Source of the DNA: G016756615 sp050958605
GTDB lineage: Bacteria; Pseudomonadota; Alphaproteobacteria; Rhizobiales; Rhizobiaceae
DNA: 64,000 nt
NCBI RefSeq assembly: GCF_050958605.1
Contig: NZ_JBJHDO010000001.1
Location: forward strand, 186,001 to 250,000
Reading direction: 5' to 3'
Shown here in pieces: positions 28,728 through 37,700 of this stretch (positions are counted from its first letter, which is position 1; each line of letters opens with the position of its first letter). Both the position numbers and the translations under genes were made by a program. Below the pieces are notes generated by a model that worked only from the letters and a program-made list of their open reading frames with translations, had not been told where the DNA came from and made no database searches.

Positions 28728-30206
28728 ATGGCTATCAAACTCTCGTCAACAACGCTGAACCGGCTTCCCGGAAATGTAGCCGTCCCGCGCTATGATCGAA
28801 GCACGTTGCGAGCCGGCATCCTGCATTTCGGCGTCGGCAATTTCCATCGGTCTCACCAAGCGGTCTATCTCGACGATCTCTTCAATGAAGGTCTTGACCA
28901 TGATTGGGCGGTCGTCGGCGCCGGCGTGTTCGAAAGCGAGAAGGCCGGCCGTGAAAAGCTCGCCGAGCAGAACTGGCTGACCACGGTCGTCGAGCAAGAC
29001 AGCGGCCATCGGCAAGCCCGAGTGACGGGCGCGATGATCGAGTATCTCGTGCCTGGGGAGGCCAACGCCATTCTGTTCCGGCTCGCCGACCCCGCCATCC
29101 GCATCGTTTCGCTGACCATTACGGAGGGTGGCTATTTCATCGATCCGGCGTCCGGCCAGTTCGATCCGGAGCATCCCGATATCGTCGCCGATTCCAAGAA
29201 TCCCGGCGAGCCGAAAACGGTCTTCGGCCTGATTCTGGCAGGGCTGAAGCAGCGGCGGGATGCAGGCGTGCGGCCCTTCACCGTCATGTCCTGCGACAAC
29301 ATCCCCCATAACGGGCGCGTCACCTGCGAGGCTGTGCGGGGGCTGGCTGCTCTCACCGATCCCGCACTCGCCCGCTGGGTGCGGGATCATGTAGCCTTTC
29401 CGAACAGCATGGTGGACCGAATAACGCCGGCCACCACCGACCGGGAGCGGCGTCTGCTCGCCGACGAATTCGACGTCGAGGATAATTGGCCGGTCTTCTG
29501 CGAACCGTTCCGCCAGTGGGTCCTGCAGGACGATTTCACCGACGGTCGGCCCATGCTGGAGAAGGCGGGGGTCACCTTCGTCGCCGACGTGGGTCCCTAT
29601 GAGCTCATGAAAATCCGCATTCTTAATGGCGGTCACGCGGCAATCGCCTATCCCGCCGGTCTCATGGACATACATTTCGTCCATGAGGCGATGGAAGACA
29701 GGCTGGTGAGCGCCTTCCTCGCCAGGCTGGAGCGTGAGGAGATCATTCCGACCGTGCCGCCGGTCCCGGGCGTCGAGTTGGAGGACTACTACAGCCTGAT
29801 CGAAAGGCGCTTCGCCAATCCAAGCATCGGCGACACGATTCGACGGCTTTGCCTGGACGGGTCGAACCGGCAACCGAAATTCATCATACCGACCATCGCC
29901 GACAGACTCGCCTCCGGGCAGGGCATTGCCGGGCTCGCGCTGGAGTCGGCGCTCTGGTGCCGGTACTGCTTCGGCATCACCGACAGCGGCGTCGAGATCG
30001 CCCCGAACGATCCGAACTGGGATCGGCTTCAACGGAAGGCGCGGGAAGCCAGGGCTGAACCATCGGCGTGGCTCGCCATGGACGAGATCTATGGCGAAGT
30101 CGGCCGTTCTGCCACCTTCGCCGAAACCTTCCGATTGAGCCTGGAAAATCTGTGGTCGAAGGGCACGGCCGAAACTTTGAGGCTCTATCTGGATGGCGCT
30201 TCCTGA
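28728..30206 (+). CDS. mtlK: Mannitol 2-dehydrogenase
   Basis: Zinc-independent polyol dehydrogenase that oxidises mannitol (often arabinitol too) to the ketose. It has 492 residues. LHFGVGNFHRSHQAVYLDDL is near residues 30-49. The catalytic KIRILNGGH is at 295-303, giving K295, N300 and H303, the same numbering as Pseudomonas fluorescens M2DH. VDRITPATTDRER is also typical. It lies 103 bp after smoS, with a hairpin between. Confidence 0.95.
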   Translation: MAIKLSSTTLNRLPGNVAVPRYDRSTLRAGILHFGVGNFHRSHQAVYLDDLFNEGLDHDWAVVGAGVFESEKAGREKLAEQNWLTTVVEQDSGHRQARVTGAMIEYLVPGEANAILFRLADPAIRIVSLTITEGGYFIDPASGQFDPEHPDIVADSKNPGEPKTVFGLILAGLKQRRDAGVRPFTVMSCDNIPHNGRVTCEAVRGLAALTDPALARWVRDHVAFPNSMVDRITPATTDRERRLLADEFDVEDNWPVFCEPFRQWVLQDDFTDGRPMLEKAGVTFVADVGPYELMKIRILNGGHAAIAYPAGLMDIHFVHEAMEDRLVSAFLARLEREEIIPTVPPVPGVELEDYYSLIERRFANPSIGDTIRRLCLDGSNRQPKFIIPTIADRLASGQGIAGLALESALWCRYCFGITDSGVEIAPNDPNWDRLQRKAREARAEPSAWLAMDEIYGEVGRSATFAETFRLSLENLWSKGTAETLRLYLDGAS

Positions 30207-30218
30207 TCGATCGGTATA

Positions 30219-30241
30219 GGAGGGAGCGCTTTCGCCCCTCC
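30219..30241 (+). terminator. Possible terminator/attenuator after mtlK
   Basis: GGAGGG (30219-30224) pairs with CCCTCC (30236-30241) and is followed by the pyrimidine-rich CGTCTTTCTT. It stands 28 bp before the HAD gene, so transcription into the HAD and kinase genes may be partial. Confidence 0.45.
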
Positions 30242-30269
30242 CGTCTTTCTTCCCGTTCCGCGCGGTGCC

Positions 30270-30965
30270 ATGAATATCCTTCCTCCCGACCTTGTCATCT
30301 TCGATTGCGACGGCGTGCTGGTCGACAGCGAGCCGATCTCGGTGGGCGTGCTTCTCGAAGTCGTTGCCGCGCTCGGCGTGCGCATCAGCGAGGATGCCGC
30401 CTATGATCTCTTCCTCGGCAAGAGCATGGCCACGATCCGAGGCCTGATAGAGAGCGAGTTCGGATTGGCCATGTCCGACGATCATCTCGCCGAGGTCCGC
30501 AGCGCCGTCTATGCGCGTTTCGAACGCGAGCTGAAGCCGATCGCGGGGATCCACGATGCCATCGCGAAGCTGGGCGTCGCGCGCTGTGTCGCCTCGTCGA
30601 GCCAGCCGGACCGGATCAGGTTGTCCCTGCGCGTCACCGGGCTGCTGGAATTCTTCGAGCCGCACATCTACAGTTCCACCATGGTGAAACGCGGCAAGCC
30701 CGAGCCCGATCTCTTCCTTCACGCCGCCCGCGAAATGGGCGTGACGCCTTCCCGTTGCGTCGTTATCGAAGACAGCGCGGCGGGCGTCGAAGCGGCACAG
30801 AAGGCCGGAATGCGCGTGCTCGCCTTTGCCGGCGGCTCCCATGCGGCAACGCCGGGCCTGCGTACTGCGATCGCGGCGTTAGGGCCGGATACCGTATTCC
30901 ACGACATGAGCGAACTTCCGGTTCTGCTCGCCGGATCGGACGGGAGGTTGCAGGCGTCTCGATGA
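30270..30965 (+). CDS. HAD-superfamily phosphatase (beta-phosphoglucomutase-like)
   Basis: A 231-residue cytoplasmic hydrolase. Motif I is DCDGVLVDSEP, with nucleophile D12 and acid/base D14. Motif II is the SSSQP region, motif III the lysine in MVKRGKPEPDLF, and motif IV is VIEDSAAGVEAAQKAGM. It is close to GS1/CbbY-type sugar phosphatases. In polyol operons it may dephosphorylate dead-end sugar phosphates; the substrate is not evident. It overlaps the kinase start (ATGA at 30962-30965). Confidence 0.88.
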   Translation: MNILPPDLVIFDCDGVLVDSEPISVGVLLEVVAALGVRISEDAAYDLFLGKSMATIRGLIESEFGLAMSDDHLAEVRSAVYARFERELKPIAGIHDAIAKLGVARCVASSSQPDRIRLSLRVTGLLEFFEPHIYSSTMVKRGKPEPDLFLHAAREMGVTPSRCVVIEDSAAGVEAAQKAGMRVLAFAGGSHAATPGLRTAIAALGPDTVFHDMSELPVLLAGSDGRLQASR

Positions 30966-32542
30966 GCGAACTGGTCTGCGCCGTCGATGTCGGCACGAGC
31001 AGTGCTCGGTCCGCCATCGTTGACCGGACCGGAAAGCTATTGGGCCGCGCCGAGCATCCCATCGCGATGAACCGGCCGGCGCCGGATCATGCCGAGCACG
31101 ATTCCGAGGACATCTGGTCGGCCGTCTGCGCGGCCGTGCGTGCGGCGCGCGAGCGGGCAGGCGTCGCTGCTTCGGACATCGTTGGCATCAGCTTCGACGC
31201 GACCTGCTCGCTGGTCGTGCGCGGAAGCGCGGGGGAGCATGTCAGCGTGTCTGCCGGCGGGGAAGCGCGCTGGGATACGATCGCCTGGCTCGACCATCGC
31301 GCACTGGCCGAAGCCGATGAATGCATGGCGAGCGGCCACCAGGTGGTCGATTTTCTAGGGCGGGCCATGTCGCCGGAGATGCAGGTGCCGAAGCTCATGT
31401 GGCTGAAGCGCCATCTGCCGGAAAGCTGGGCCCGCGCCGGTCATGTCTTCGATCTCGCCGACTTCCTCACGTTCAAGGCGTCGGGCTCGACGGCGCGCTC
31501 CCAATGCACGCTCGCCTGCAAATGGACCTACCTTGCCCATGAAGAGGACGGCTGGCGTCCGGATTTCTTCACGGCGATGGGTCTAGAAGATCTGTTCGAC
31601 CGGGCCGGTCTGCCGCGCCGGGCTTCGCTTCCGGGCACCGACCTCGGAGCGCTCACGCCCAGGGCCGCGCAACAGCTCGGACTGACGATGGCATGCCGGG
31701 TGGGAACCGGCGTCATCGACGCCTATGCTGGTGCGCTGGGCGCCCTTGGAGGGCTTGCCGGCAAGACATCCGCAATCGAGCGCCACCTCGCGCTGATCGC
31801 CGGCACGTCGAGTTGCGTCATGGCGATGTCCAGCGAACCTCGACGTTTTGCCGGTTGTTGGGGGCCTTATTATGACGTGGCCCTGCCGGGTGTTTGGCTC
31901 AGCGAAGGGGGCCAGTCGGCGAGCGGGGCGTTGCTCGAACATATCGTGCGCTGGCACGGGCAGGGCAGGAGCCCGGATGCCGAGACCCATCGGCGAATCG
32001 TCGAAAGGATCATGGAGTTGCGGCAGGTCGAGGGACGAGACCTTGCCGGCCGTCTGCATGTTCTGCCCGATTTTCACGGCAATCGATCGCCACACGCCGA
32101 CGCTCATGCCGTCGGGGTGGTCAGCGGGCTCACATTGGATTCTTCTTTCGACAGCCTTTGCCGGCTCTATTGGCGGACGGCCGTCGCCATCGCGCTCGGC
32201 ATCCGTCATATCCTCGATTCGGTCGCCGCCGCCGGATATCAGGCGGACAGGCTGCACGTGGCCGGCGGCCACACCAGGAATCCCCTCCTGATGGAACTCT
32301 ATGCCGACGCGACGGGATGGATAACGGTCGAACCGGAGACCGAGGATGCGGTGCTGCTAGGAACGGCCATGCTCGCCGCAGTCGCAGCCGGACTCTATCC
32401 TGACCTCAACGCGGCGGGCAGGGCGATGAGCCGGACCGGCGTCGAACGCCACCCGGCCCCTGAGGCTCGCGCGCGCTTCGACCGCGACTATCGGATTTTC
32501 CTGGAAATGCACCGGCACCGCCAGGCGTTGGACCAGATGTAG
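30962..32542 (+). CDS. FGGY-family pentulose kinase, ribulokinase-like
   Basis: ATP-dependent sugar kinase of 526 residues from ATG 30962. The N-terminal CAVDVGTSSARSAIVD is the phosphate-1 motif. TIAWLDHRALAEAD, with the catalytic Asp region, is typical of the D-ribulokinase/FGGY-RBKS group. The C-terminal VAGGHTRNPLLMELYADATG and ETEDAVLLGTAMLAA are FGGY signatures. Length exceeds bacterial xylulokinases (about 480). Polyol operons often carry xylB, but the motifs suggest ribulose or a related ketose. ATGA overlap with the HAD gene. Confidence 0.82.
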   Translation: MSELVCAVDVGTSSARSAIVDRTGKLLGRAEHPIAMNRPAPDHAEHDSEDIWSAVCAAVRAARERAGVAASDIVGISFDATCSLVVRGSAGEHVSVSAGGEARWDTIAWLDHRALAEADECMASGHQVVDFLGRAMSPEMQVPKLMWLKRHLPESWARAGHVFDLADFLTFKASGSTARSQCTLACKWTYLAHEEDGWRPDFFTAMGLEDLFDRAGLPRRASLPGTDLGALTPRAAQQLGLTMACRVGTGVIDAYAGALGALGGLAGKTSAIERHLALIAGTSSCVMAMSSEPRRFAGCWGPYYDVALPGVWLSEGGQSASGALLEHIVRWHGQGRSPDAETHRRIVERIMELRQVEGRDLAGRLHVLPDFHGNRSPHADAHAVGVVSGLTLDSSFDSLCRLYWRTAVAIALGIRHILDSVAAAGYQADRLHVAGGHTRNPLLMELYADATGWITVEPETEDAVLLGTAMLAAVAAGLYPDLNAAGRAMSRTGVERHPAPEARARFDRDYRIFLEMHRHRQALDQM

Positions 32543-32549
32543 TAAGTCA

Positions 32550-32588
32550 GTGCGTCCTTCGAGGTTCGCTGCGCTCGCACCTCAGGAT
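32550..32588. repeat. Solo arm of the 58403-58570 repeat family
   Basis: 39 bp nearly identical to one arm of the inverted repeat at 58528-58570 (GTGCGTCCTTCGAGG core, GCTCGCACCTCAGGAT end). No partner arm was found nearby. Confidence 0.75.
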
Positions 32589-32647
32589 TGTTTGGACCGG
32601 GGACATTCACGCATCTGGAAAGGCGACTTTCCTCATTGCCTGGCAGT

Positions 32648-32793
32648 TCCCCCTCTCCGCCTCGGCTTCGCCGAGCCACCTCTCCCCCATTCATGGGGAA
32701 GAGGAAGGGCGCCAAGCATGCGGCCGGCGCTTCCTCTCCCCTACGCTCAGCGTGGGGGAGAGGTGGCTCGGCGAAGCCGAGACGGAGAGGGGG
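32648..32793. repeat. 146-bp palindromic repeat between convergent kinase and cyclase genes
   Basis: Inverted arms of about 42 bp (32648-32690 and 32752-32793) with core CTCGGCTTCGCCGAG, plus inner CTCTCCCC/GGGGAGAG hairpins. It is similar in plan to 43073-43237. With the solo arm it fills the 270-bp gap 32543-32812, and I see no gene there. Confidence 0.85.
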
Positions 32794-32812
32794 ACCTGTC
32801 GCACGCACCACA

Positions 32813-34795
32813 TCAAAGCCCGCCTATATCCTCCTCCAGGCGAGCGCGCATGATGCCATAATATCCGGCCAGGGCCGGCGTCCTCTCGGCAAGCCATTCG
32901 ACACGAGCAAGTGCCTGGACGGGCCGGCTGGAATAGACATCGTCCAGGAACAGTCTATGCGCCTTCCTCGCTTGTGGATCGAAGATGGGCACCACGGTCG
33001 AAACCGTGGCCGGTTCCGTCTTGCCCTTGACCAATACGCGGTCCAGCTCGACTACCTCGTAGCGACCGGCGGCAAGGCGGGCGGTCTCCTCACCTAGCAG
33101 AAGAGACACGCCGTAGCTTTTCGTCTCGCCTTCGAGCCGTGCCGCGAGGTTCACGGAGTCGCCGAGAACGGAATAGTTGAAGCGGATATCCGAACCCATA
33201 TTGCCGACGACGCACTCGCCTGTGTTGAGCCCCACGCCGATCGCGAGCCGCAGCGCATCCGCTCCGTCGGCGGCTGCTTCGGCAGCCAGTTCCATATTGA
33301 GATCCTCTACGGCCTTCAGCATGTCGAGCGACGCTGCGATCGCATTCACGGCGTGGTCAGGATCCTCCAGAGGCGCGTTCCAGAAGGCCATGATCGCATC
33401 GCCGATATATTTGTCGATGGTCCCGCCGGCGGCGAGGATCACGCGCGACAAGGGATTGAGCAGCCTGTTGATCAGGGCGGTCAGCCGCTGCGGATCGTCC
33501 TTGAGCCGTTCGGAAATCGTGGTGAAACCGCGCACGTCGGAGAACAGGATCGTCAGCTTGCGCTTGTCGCCCCCGAGGCGGAGTTGCGAGGGATCGCGGG
33601 CCAGCCGTTCGACGAGCACCGGGGCAAGATATTGCGAGAAGGCGCGCGTGATCGTTTTTCGCAGGCGCCGCTCGGCGGCATAATCGCGCGCCCCTTGCGC
33701 CGCCGCGACGGTCAGGAAGGCGAGAGAGGGTGTGATCGGCGGCACGAACAGCCGTCCGAAGCGCAGGAGCAGGAAGCTTGCTCCGGTGCAAAGGACGATC
33801 GCGCCGGCCGCGGTCGCAATGGTCCGCCATCCCGTGCCGCGCAGCACGGTCAACCCGGAAAGGCCGGCTGCGAGCGCCGCGGTCAGGAAAAGCAGGGCGG
33901 GATGCGCCTCGCGGACGAACAGCTCGCCACGCAGATTGTCATAGATCGTCGCATGGATTTCCACGCCGGATGTGAGCCGGCCCGTGCGCAAGGTCTGTGG
34001 CGTCGCGAATGCTTCGGCTCCTCCGGCATCGGTCGTGGGCGCCGCCTGCATCGACACACCGACGATGACGACCTTTCCCGAGAAAATCCCAGCCGGCAGG
34101 AACTCGTCGGGGGCGAGCGCCTGGTAGTATGAGACGGTGGGATAGGTTCTGGCGGGGCCGAAGGATTGGAGCAACGCCCCTGCTGGGACCTCCGGCGAGT
34201 GACTGCCGTTCCTCTCCAGCAGCCTCGCAGCGAAGCTGTCGGGAAAGCGGGGCAGGCGCCGGAGCGTGCCGTCGCGGTCCAGTACGATCGATGCAAGGCC
34301 GGACACGGCTCCGCCCTCGGTGAACTGCAACAGCGGCTCCACCCGGACCATCTGGATCGCCTGCGGCGCATCGATATCCGTCAGATCGGCCGCCAACACG
34401 ACGTCCGGTCCAAGTGCCGCGGCCAGGAGCGCGTCTGCTTCGGGTCGGGACGGTTCGGCGAAGATGATATCGAGGCCGATCGTCCTGGCGCCAGCGTTCC
34501 TCAGGGCTGTGACCAGCCGGGCGTGCAGGTCGCGCGGCCAAGGCCACTGCTGCCCGATTTCGGCAAAGGAGGGTTCATCGATCGCCACGATGATAGGCCC
34601 GTCCGCCGGCCGGGCAGGGGGCGACAGCGTCGAGAGATAGTCGAAGCTGCGAGCGTCCAGCAGGCGCCATGGAGCCGTGAGAGACAGCGGTAGGAGGATC
34701 GCCAGCGTCCCGATCACGGTCGCGGCCAAACCGGGCAGGCGCCCGATCCTGTTCAGAGCAGAGCGTTGCTTGCCTGAAGACAAGCCTGAAGACAT
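32813..34795 (-). CDS. CHASE2-domain class III adenylate/guanylate cyclase
   Basis: A 660-residue inner-membrane sensor cyclase. One N-terminal span (about 20-41) leads to a periplasmic CHASE2 domain (about 45-295) containing IIVAIDEPSFAEIGQQWPWPR and GKVVIVG. Three more spans follow (about 299-318, 325-346, 350-368), then a cytoplasmic cyclase domain (about 405-600). Metal-binding D420 (LFSDVRGFT) and D466 (KYIGDAIMAFW) are present. K462 and D546 are as expected for ATP specificity. N549 and R553 (DSVNLAARLE) complete the site. The start ATG overlaps the stop of the upstream FecR-TPR-barrel gene by one base (TGATG), so translation is coupled and the two proteins probably work together. Confidence 0.93.
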   Translation of the reverse strand: MSSGLSSGKQRSALNRIGRLPGLAATVIGTLAILLPLSLTAPWRLLDARSFDYLSTLSPPARPADGPIIVAIDEPSFAEIGQQWPWPRDLHARLVTALRNAGARTIGLDIIFAEPSRPEADALLAAALGPDVVLAADLTDIDAPQAIQMVRVEPLLQFTEGGAVSGLASIVLDRDGTLRRLPRFPDSFAARLLERNGSHSPEVPAGALLQSFGPARTYPTVSYYQALAPDEFLPAGIFSGKVVIVGVSMQAAPTTDAGGAEAFATPQTLRTGRLTSGVEIHATIYDNLRGELFVREAHPALLFLTAALAAGLSGLTVLRGTGWRTIATAAGAIVLCTGASFLLLRFGRLFVPPITPSLAFLTVAAAQGARDYAAERRLRKTITRAFSQYLAPVLVERLARDPSQLRLGGDKRKLTILFSDVRGFTTISERLKDDPQRLTALINRLLNPLSRVILAAGGTIDKYIGDAIMAFWNAPLEDPDHAVNAIAASLDMLKAVEDLNMELAAEAAADGADALRLAIGVGLNTGECVVGNMGSDIRFNYSVLGDSVNLAARLEGETKSYGVSLLLGEETARLAAGRYEVVELDRVLVKGKTEPATVSTVVPIFDPQARKAHRLFLDDVYSSRPVQALARVEWLAERTPALAGYYGIMRARLEEDIGGL

Positions 34796-37700
34796 CAGAA
34801 CCGGACCTTGAACGTCCCGGTCAACGTGCGCCCCCAGCCGGGAGTATCGGAAGCCACGGAAAAGTCGGTGTCGAAAATATTATATGCGGCGAGTTCCAGC
34901 TCGAAACGCTTGTCCAGGGGTTCCCAGGTCAGGAATGCGTCCGCTGTCCAATAGCCGTCGAGACGATCGCCGAAGGCATTGCCCGAGCGGGGGCCGACAT
35001 AGGTCGCGGCTGCCGTGACCTTGAGGTTTATCGGATTGACGTAGGTGAGCCCGAACCGCGCCGCGGTCTCCGGAACGAAAGGCAGGGCTTGGCCGAAGGC
35101 AGGGCTGTTCGGATCGCGATCTTCCGAATCCGCATATGCGAAAGTCGCGAAGGCGCCGAAGCCGTGGGTGAGCCAGGTGTTGGCCGTGAAACTGACCCGG
35201 TCGATCCTCCCTTCGGTCAGGTCGATCGTGTCGAGCGAGAGCGGAACCAGGATCGACAGATCCGACAATTGCTGGTGCTGGTAGTCGACGGCTGTGAAGA
35301 ACCAATCCGTCCATTGGGCATCCCAACGTGCCGCGAATACATCGGAATAGCCGCCGGTGGCCAGCGGGATCTGGTCCGACTGAAGGCCCAGCACCCCAAT
35401 AGGCGCCAGCGTGGTGGAGGTGGCGACCGAGGTCTCACGCATGAAGCCGACGCGCAGCCAGTGGTCCTCGACGGGAGCCCAGGCTATCGCGACGCGGGGG
35501 TCGATCCGGGTCAGGCTGTCGGCATCGCCATTGATATAGGTGCCGAAGATGCCCGCCTCGACCTTGAGGTTCGGAGCGACATCGTAGACCGCGTCCAGAT
35601 ACGCCCGGCCGAAGCCGAGTCCGAAATCGGAGCTTGTCGTCGAGTCCAAAGGGCCGAAGATCGTGGCGATCGAAGAGATTTCCTCGGTCTCCTGGTCGAT
35701 CGTTCCGCCCTCCACGCCATATCGCAGGATGAGGTCGCCGATTCCATAGAGGTGGCTCGCGGCCGCGACATAGGCTGTCTGATTGGTGGTTGTCTCGGCA
35801 TTGCGCAGGCCGATCGGCATGATTCCCAAACCGAGATCGGAATAGATGACGGCGGACTGCTCGCTCTTGCGCCGGAAGCCCGAGCCGAACAGCGCGACAT
35901 TCCCGACGTTGCGATAGCCGAACGTATGGCTCCAGGCGACGCCCGCATTGCCCGTCTTGTCGTTGACGGTTCGATCGTAGGAGAGGGCGTCGATATTCAG
36001 CCCCGGAACGAGTTCGATCGGCTGCAGCGGGATGAAGATCGCATTGCGCAGGTCGGCGTCGTCGTCCCTGACATCGGCATAGACCACCACCCTGTCGTTT
36101 GGCGTCGGACGCGCCGTCAGGTAGCCGGTGCCGCTGAGATTCTCGTAATTGAGATCGAACTGGGCGTTGGGGACGGGGAAACCAGGCGGCGTGCTTTCGC
36201 GGAATTCGTCGGACTGGCCGGCATCGAACCGGCCATAGAAGCTCCACGGAATGGGCCCCGCGACATAGCCTTGTAGTTCGGCCTCGGACGTCCAGCCCCA
36301 GTCGTCTCCCTTCTTGACGAAGCCGCCTCCAAGCGAGCCCTCGACGAATGGCCGCCTGAACAGATTGGCGCTTCGCGACCGGCCGGACAGCATCGCTGGG
36401 TCGAGCATGAGGCCCTGAAAGAACGAGGAGAAGGCTGTCCTGTTCACGCTGGCGTCGGCAATCGTGTCGCCGAAATTGGGTTTGAGCGCGAACTGGTTGA
36501 TGCTGCCCGCAAGCGCTTGGTCGACATAGCCCGCCCCGGAGAAGGGATCGAAAGTGACGTCGCCATAGTACCGCCCCCAGGCATTGAGGCCTTGGAGCCG
36601 GAAGGCTTCGTTGAGCAGCGAGCCGGCATCCTTGTTGGCGCTGAGGGGCGCGTAATCGCCGCCGCGCGCTTGCGATCGTCTCAACGTTTCCTGGGCGCTC
36701 TCGATCGCGCGATCGGAATCATAGTCGTCGATGGCGATGGCCGTGGCGAGGCTGGAGGTCGCCGGATCGTTCGGATCGAGCCGGTTGGCGTTTTCGAGCG
36801 CCTGTTCTCCCGGCTCGCGCTCTCCTCGTTCGAAATAGCCCCCAGCCAGAAGCAGGAGGGCTTGGGCATAGGCAGGATTGGCCGTCGAGCCGGCGAGCAG
36901 GTCCTGCATCGCCTGGTCGAGCTCACCGCTCTGCAGATGGTAACGGCCCCGTGCGACGAGTCCGATGTCGAAGGACGGATCGACGGTCATCGCCTTGTCG
37001 ATCAGGGTCTTTGCTTCCTTCACCCGGTCCTGGTTGAGGTAGAGGATGGCAAGATTGGCGTAGGCGACGGGATCGTTCGGCTCAAGTTCGATGGCGCGCT
37101 TGAAAGCGGCTTCGGCTTCGCGTTCCGCGCCCCGCTCGCTCTGGACATTGCCGATGGCGTTCCAAACGGTGGCCGAGCCGGGCGCGGTTACCGCAGCACG
37201 CTCGAGGTCGGCGAGTGCCCCTTCGAGGTCGCTCTTGATGCCCGCCTTGTAGTGGGCGCGCGCTTCCAGGCCGTTGGGATCGTCCGGATCGATCGCGAGC
37301 GATCGTTCGACGCCCGACAGGACCTGTTCGCGGTCATCCAACAGCAAGGCGAGCTGCGCCCGGTAGGCAGGCAGTGAGGGGTCGTCCGGATATTGCGCCT
37401 CCGCCCGCTTCAGAACTTCCAGGGCGCTCTTGATATCCCTGAGAAAACCGGCGGCCCAGGCTTCCGCGAGGGCAGCATACGGGCCGCCGTTCCGGATAGC
37501 GGGCGGAGCTTCGACATGGTCCGGGTTGGCCAGAGCCCTGGCGAAGTAGCCGCCATAGGCGGCGATCGCACGACGTTTCGGATCGAGGCGAGGCGCCGCC
37601 CGCTCGAACAGCCGGGCGGCGTCGGCGTAACGTCGGTCCGAGCCGGCAGCAAGCGCGTCGATCAGATCGAGGCGCGCTTGCTGCGAGGCCGTCAGTCGGA

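Noticed and set aside
28746..30842. 698-codon minus-strand frame
   Set aside because: Lies opposite mtlK and the HAD gene, both with exact catalytic motifs. No family features in the antisense product.
32648..32793. Possible CRISPR or tandem repeat
   Set aside because: Arms are inverted, not direct, and only one pair is present. No regularly spaced direct repeats occur anywhere in the window.
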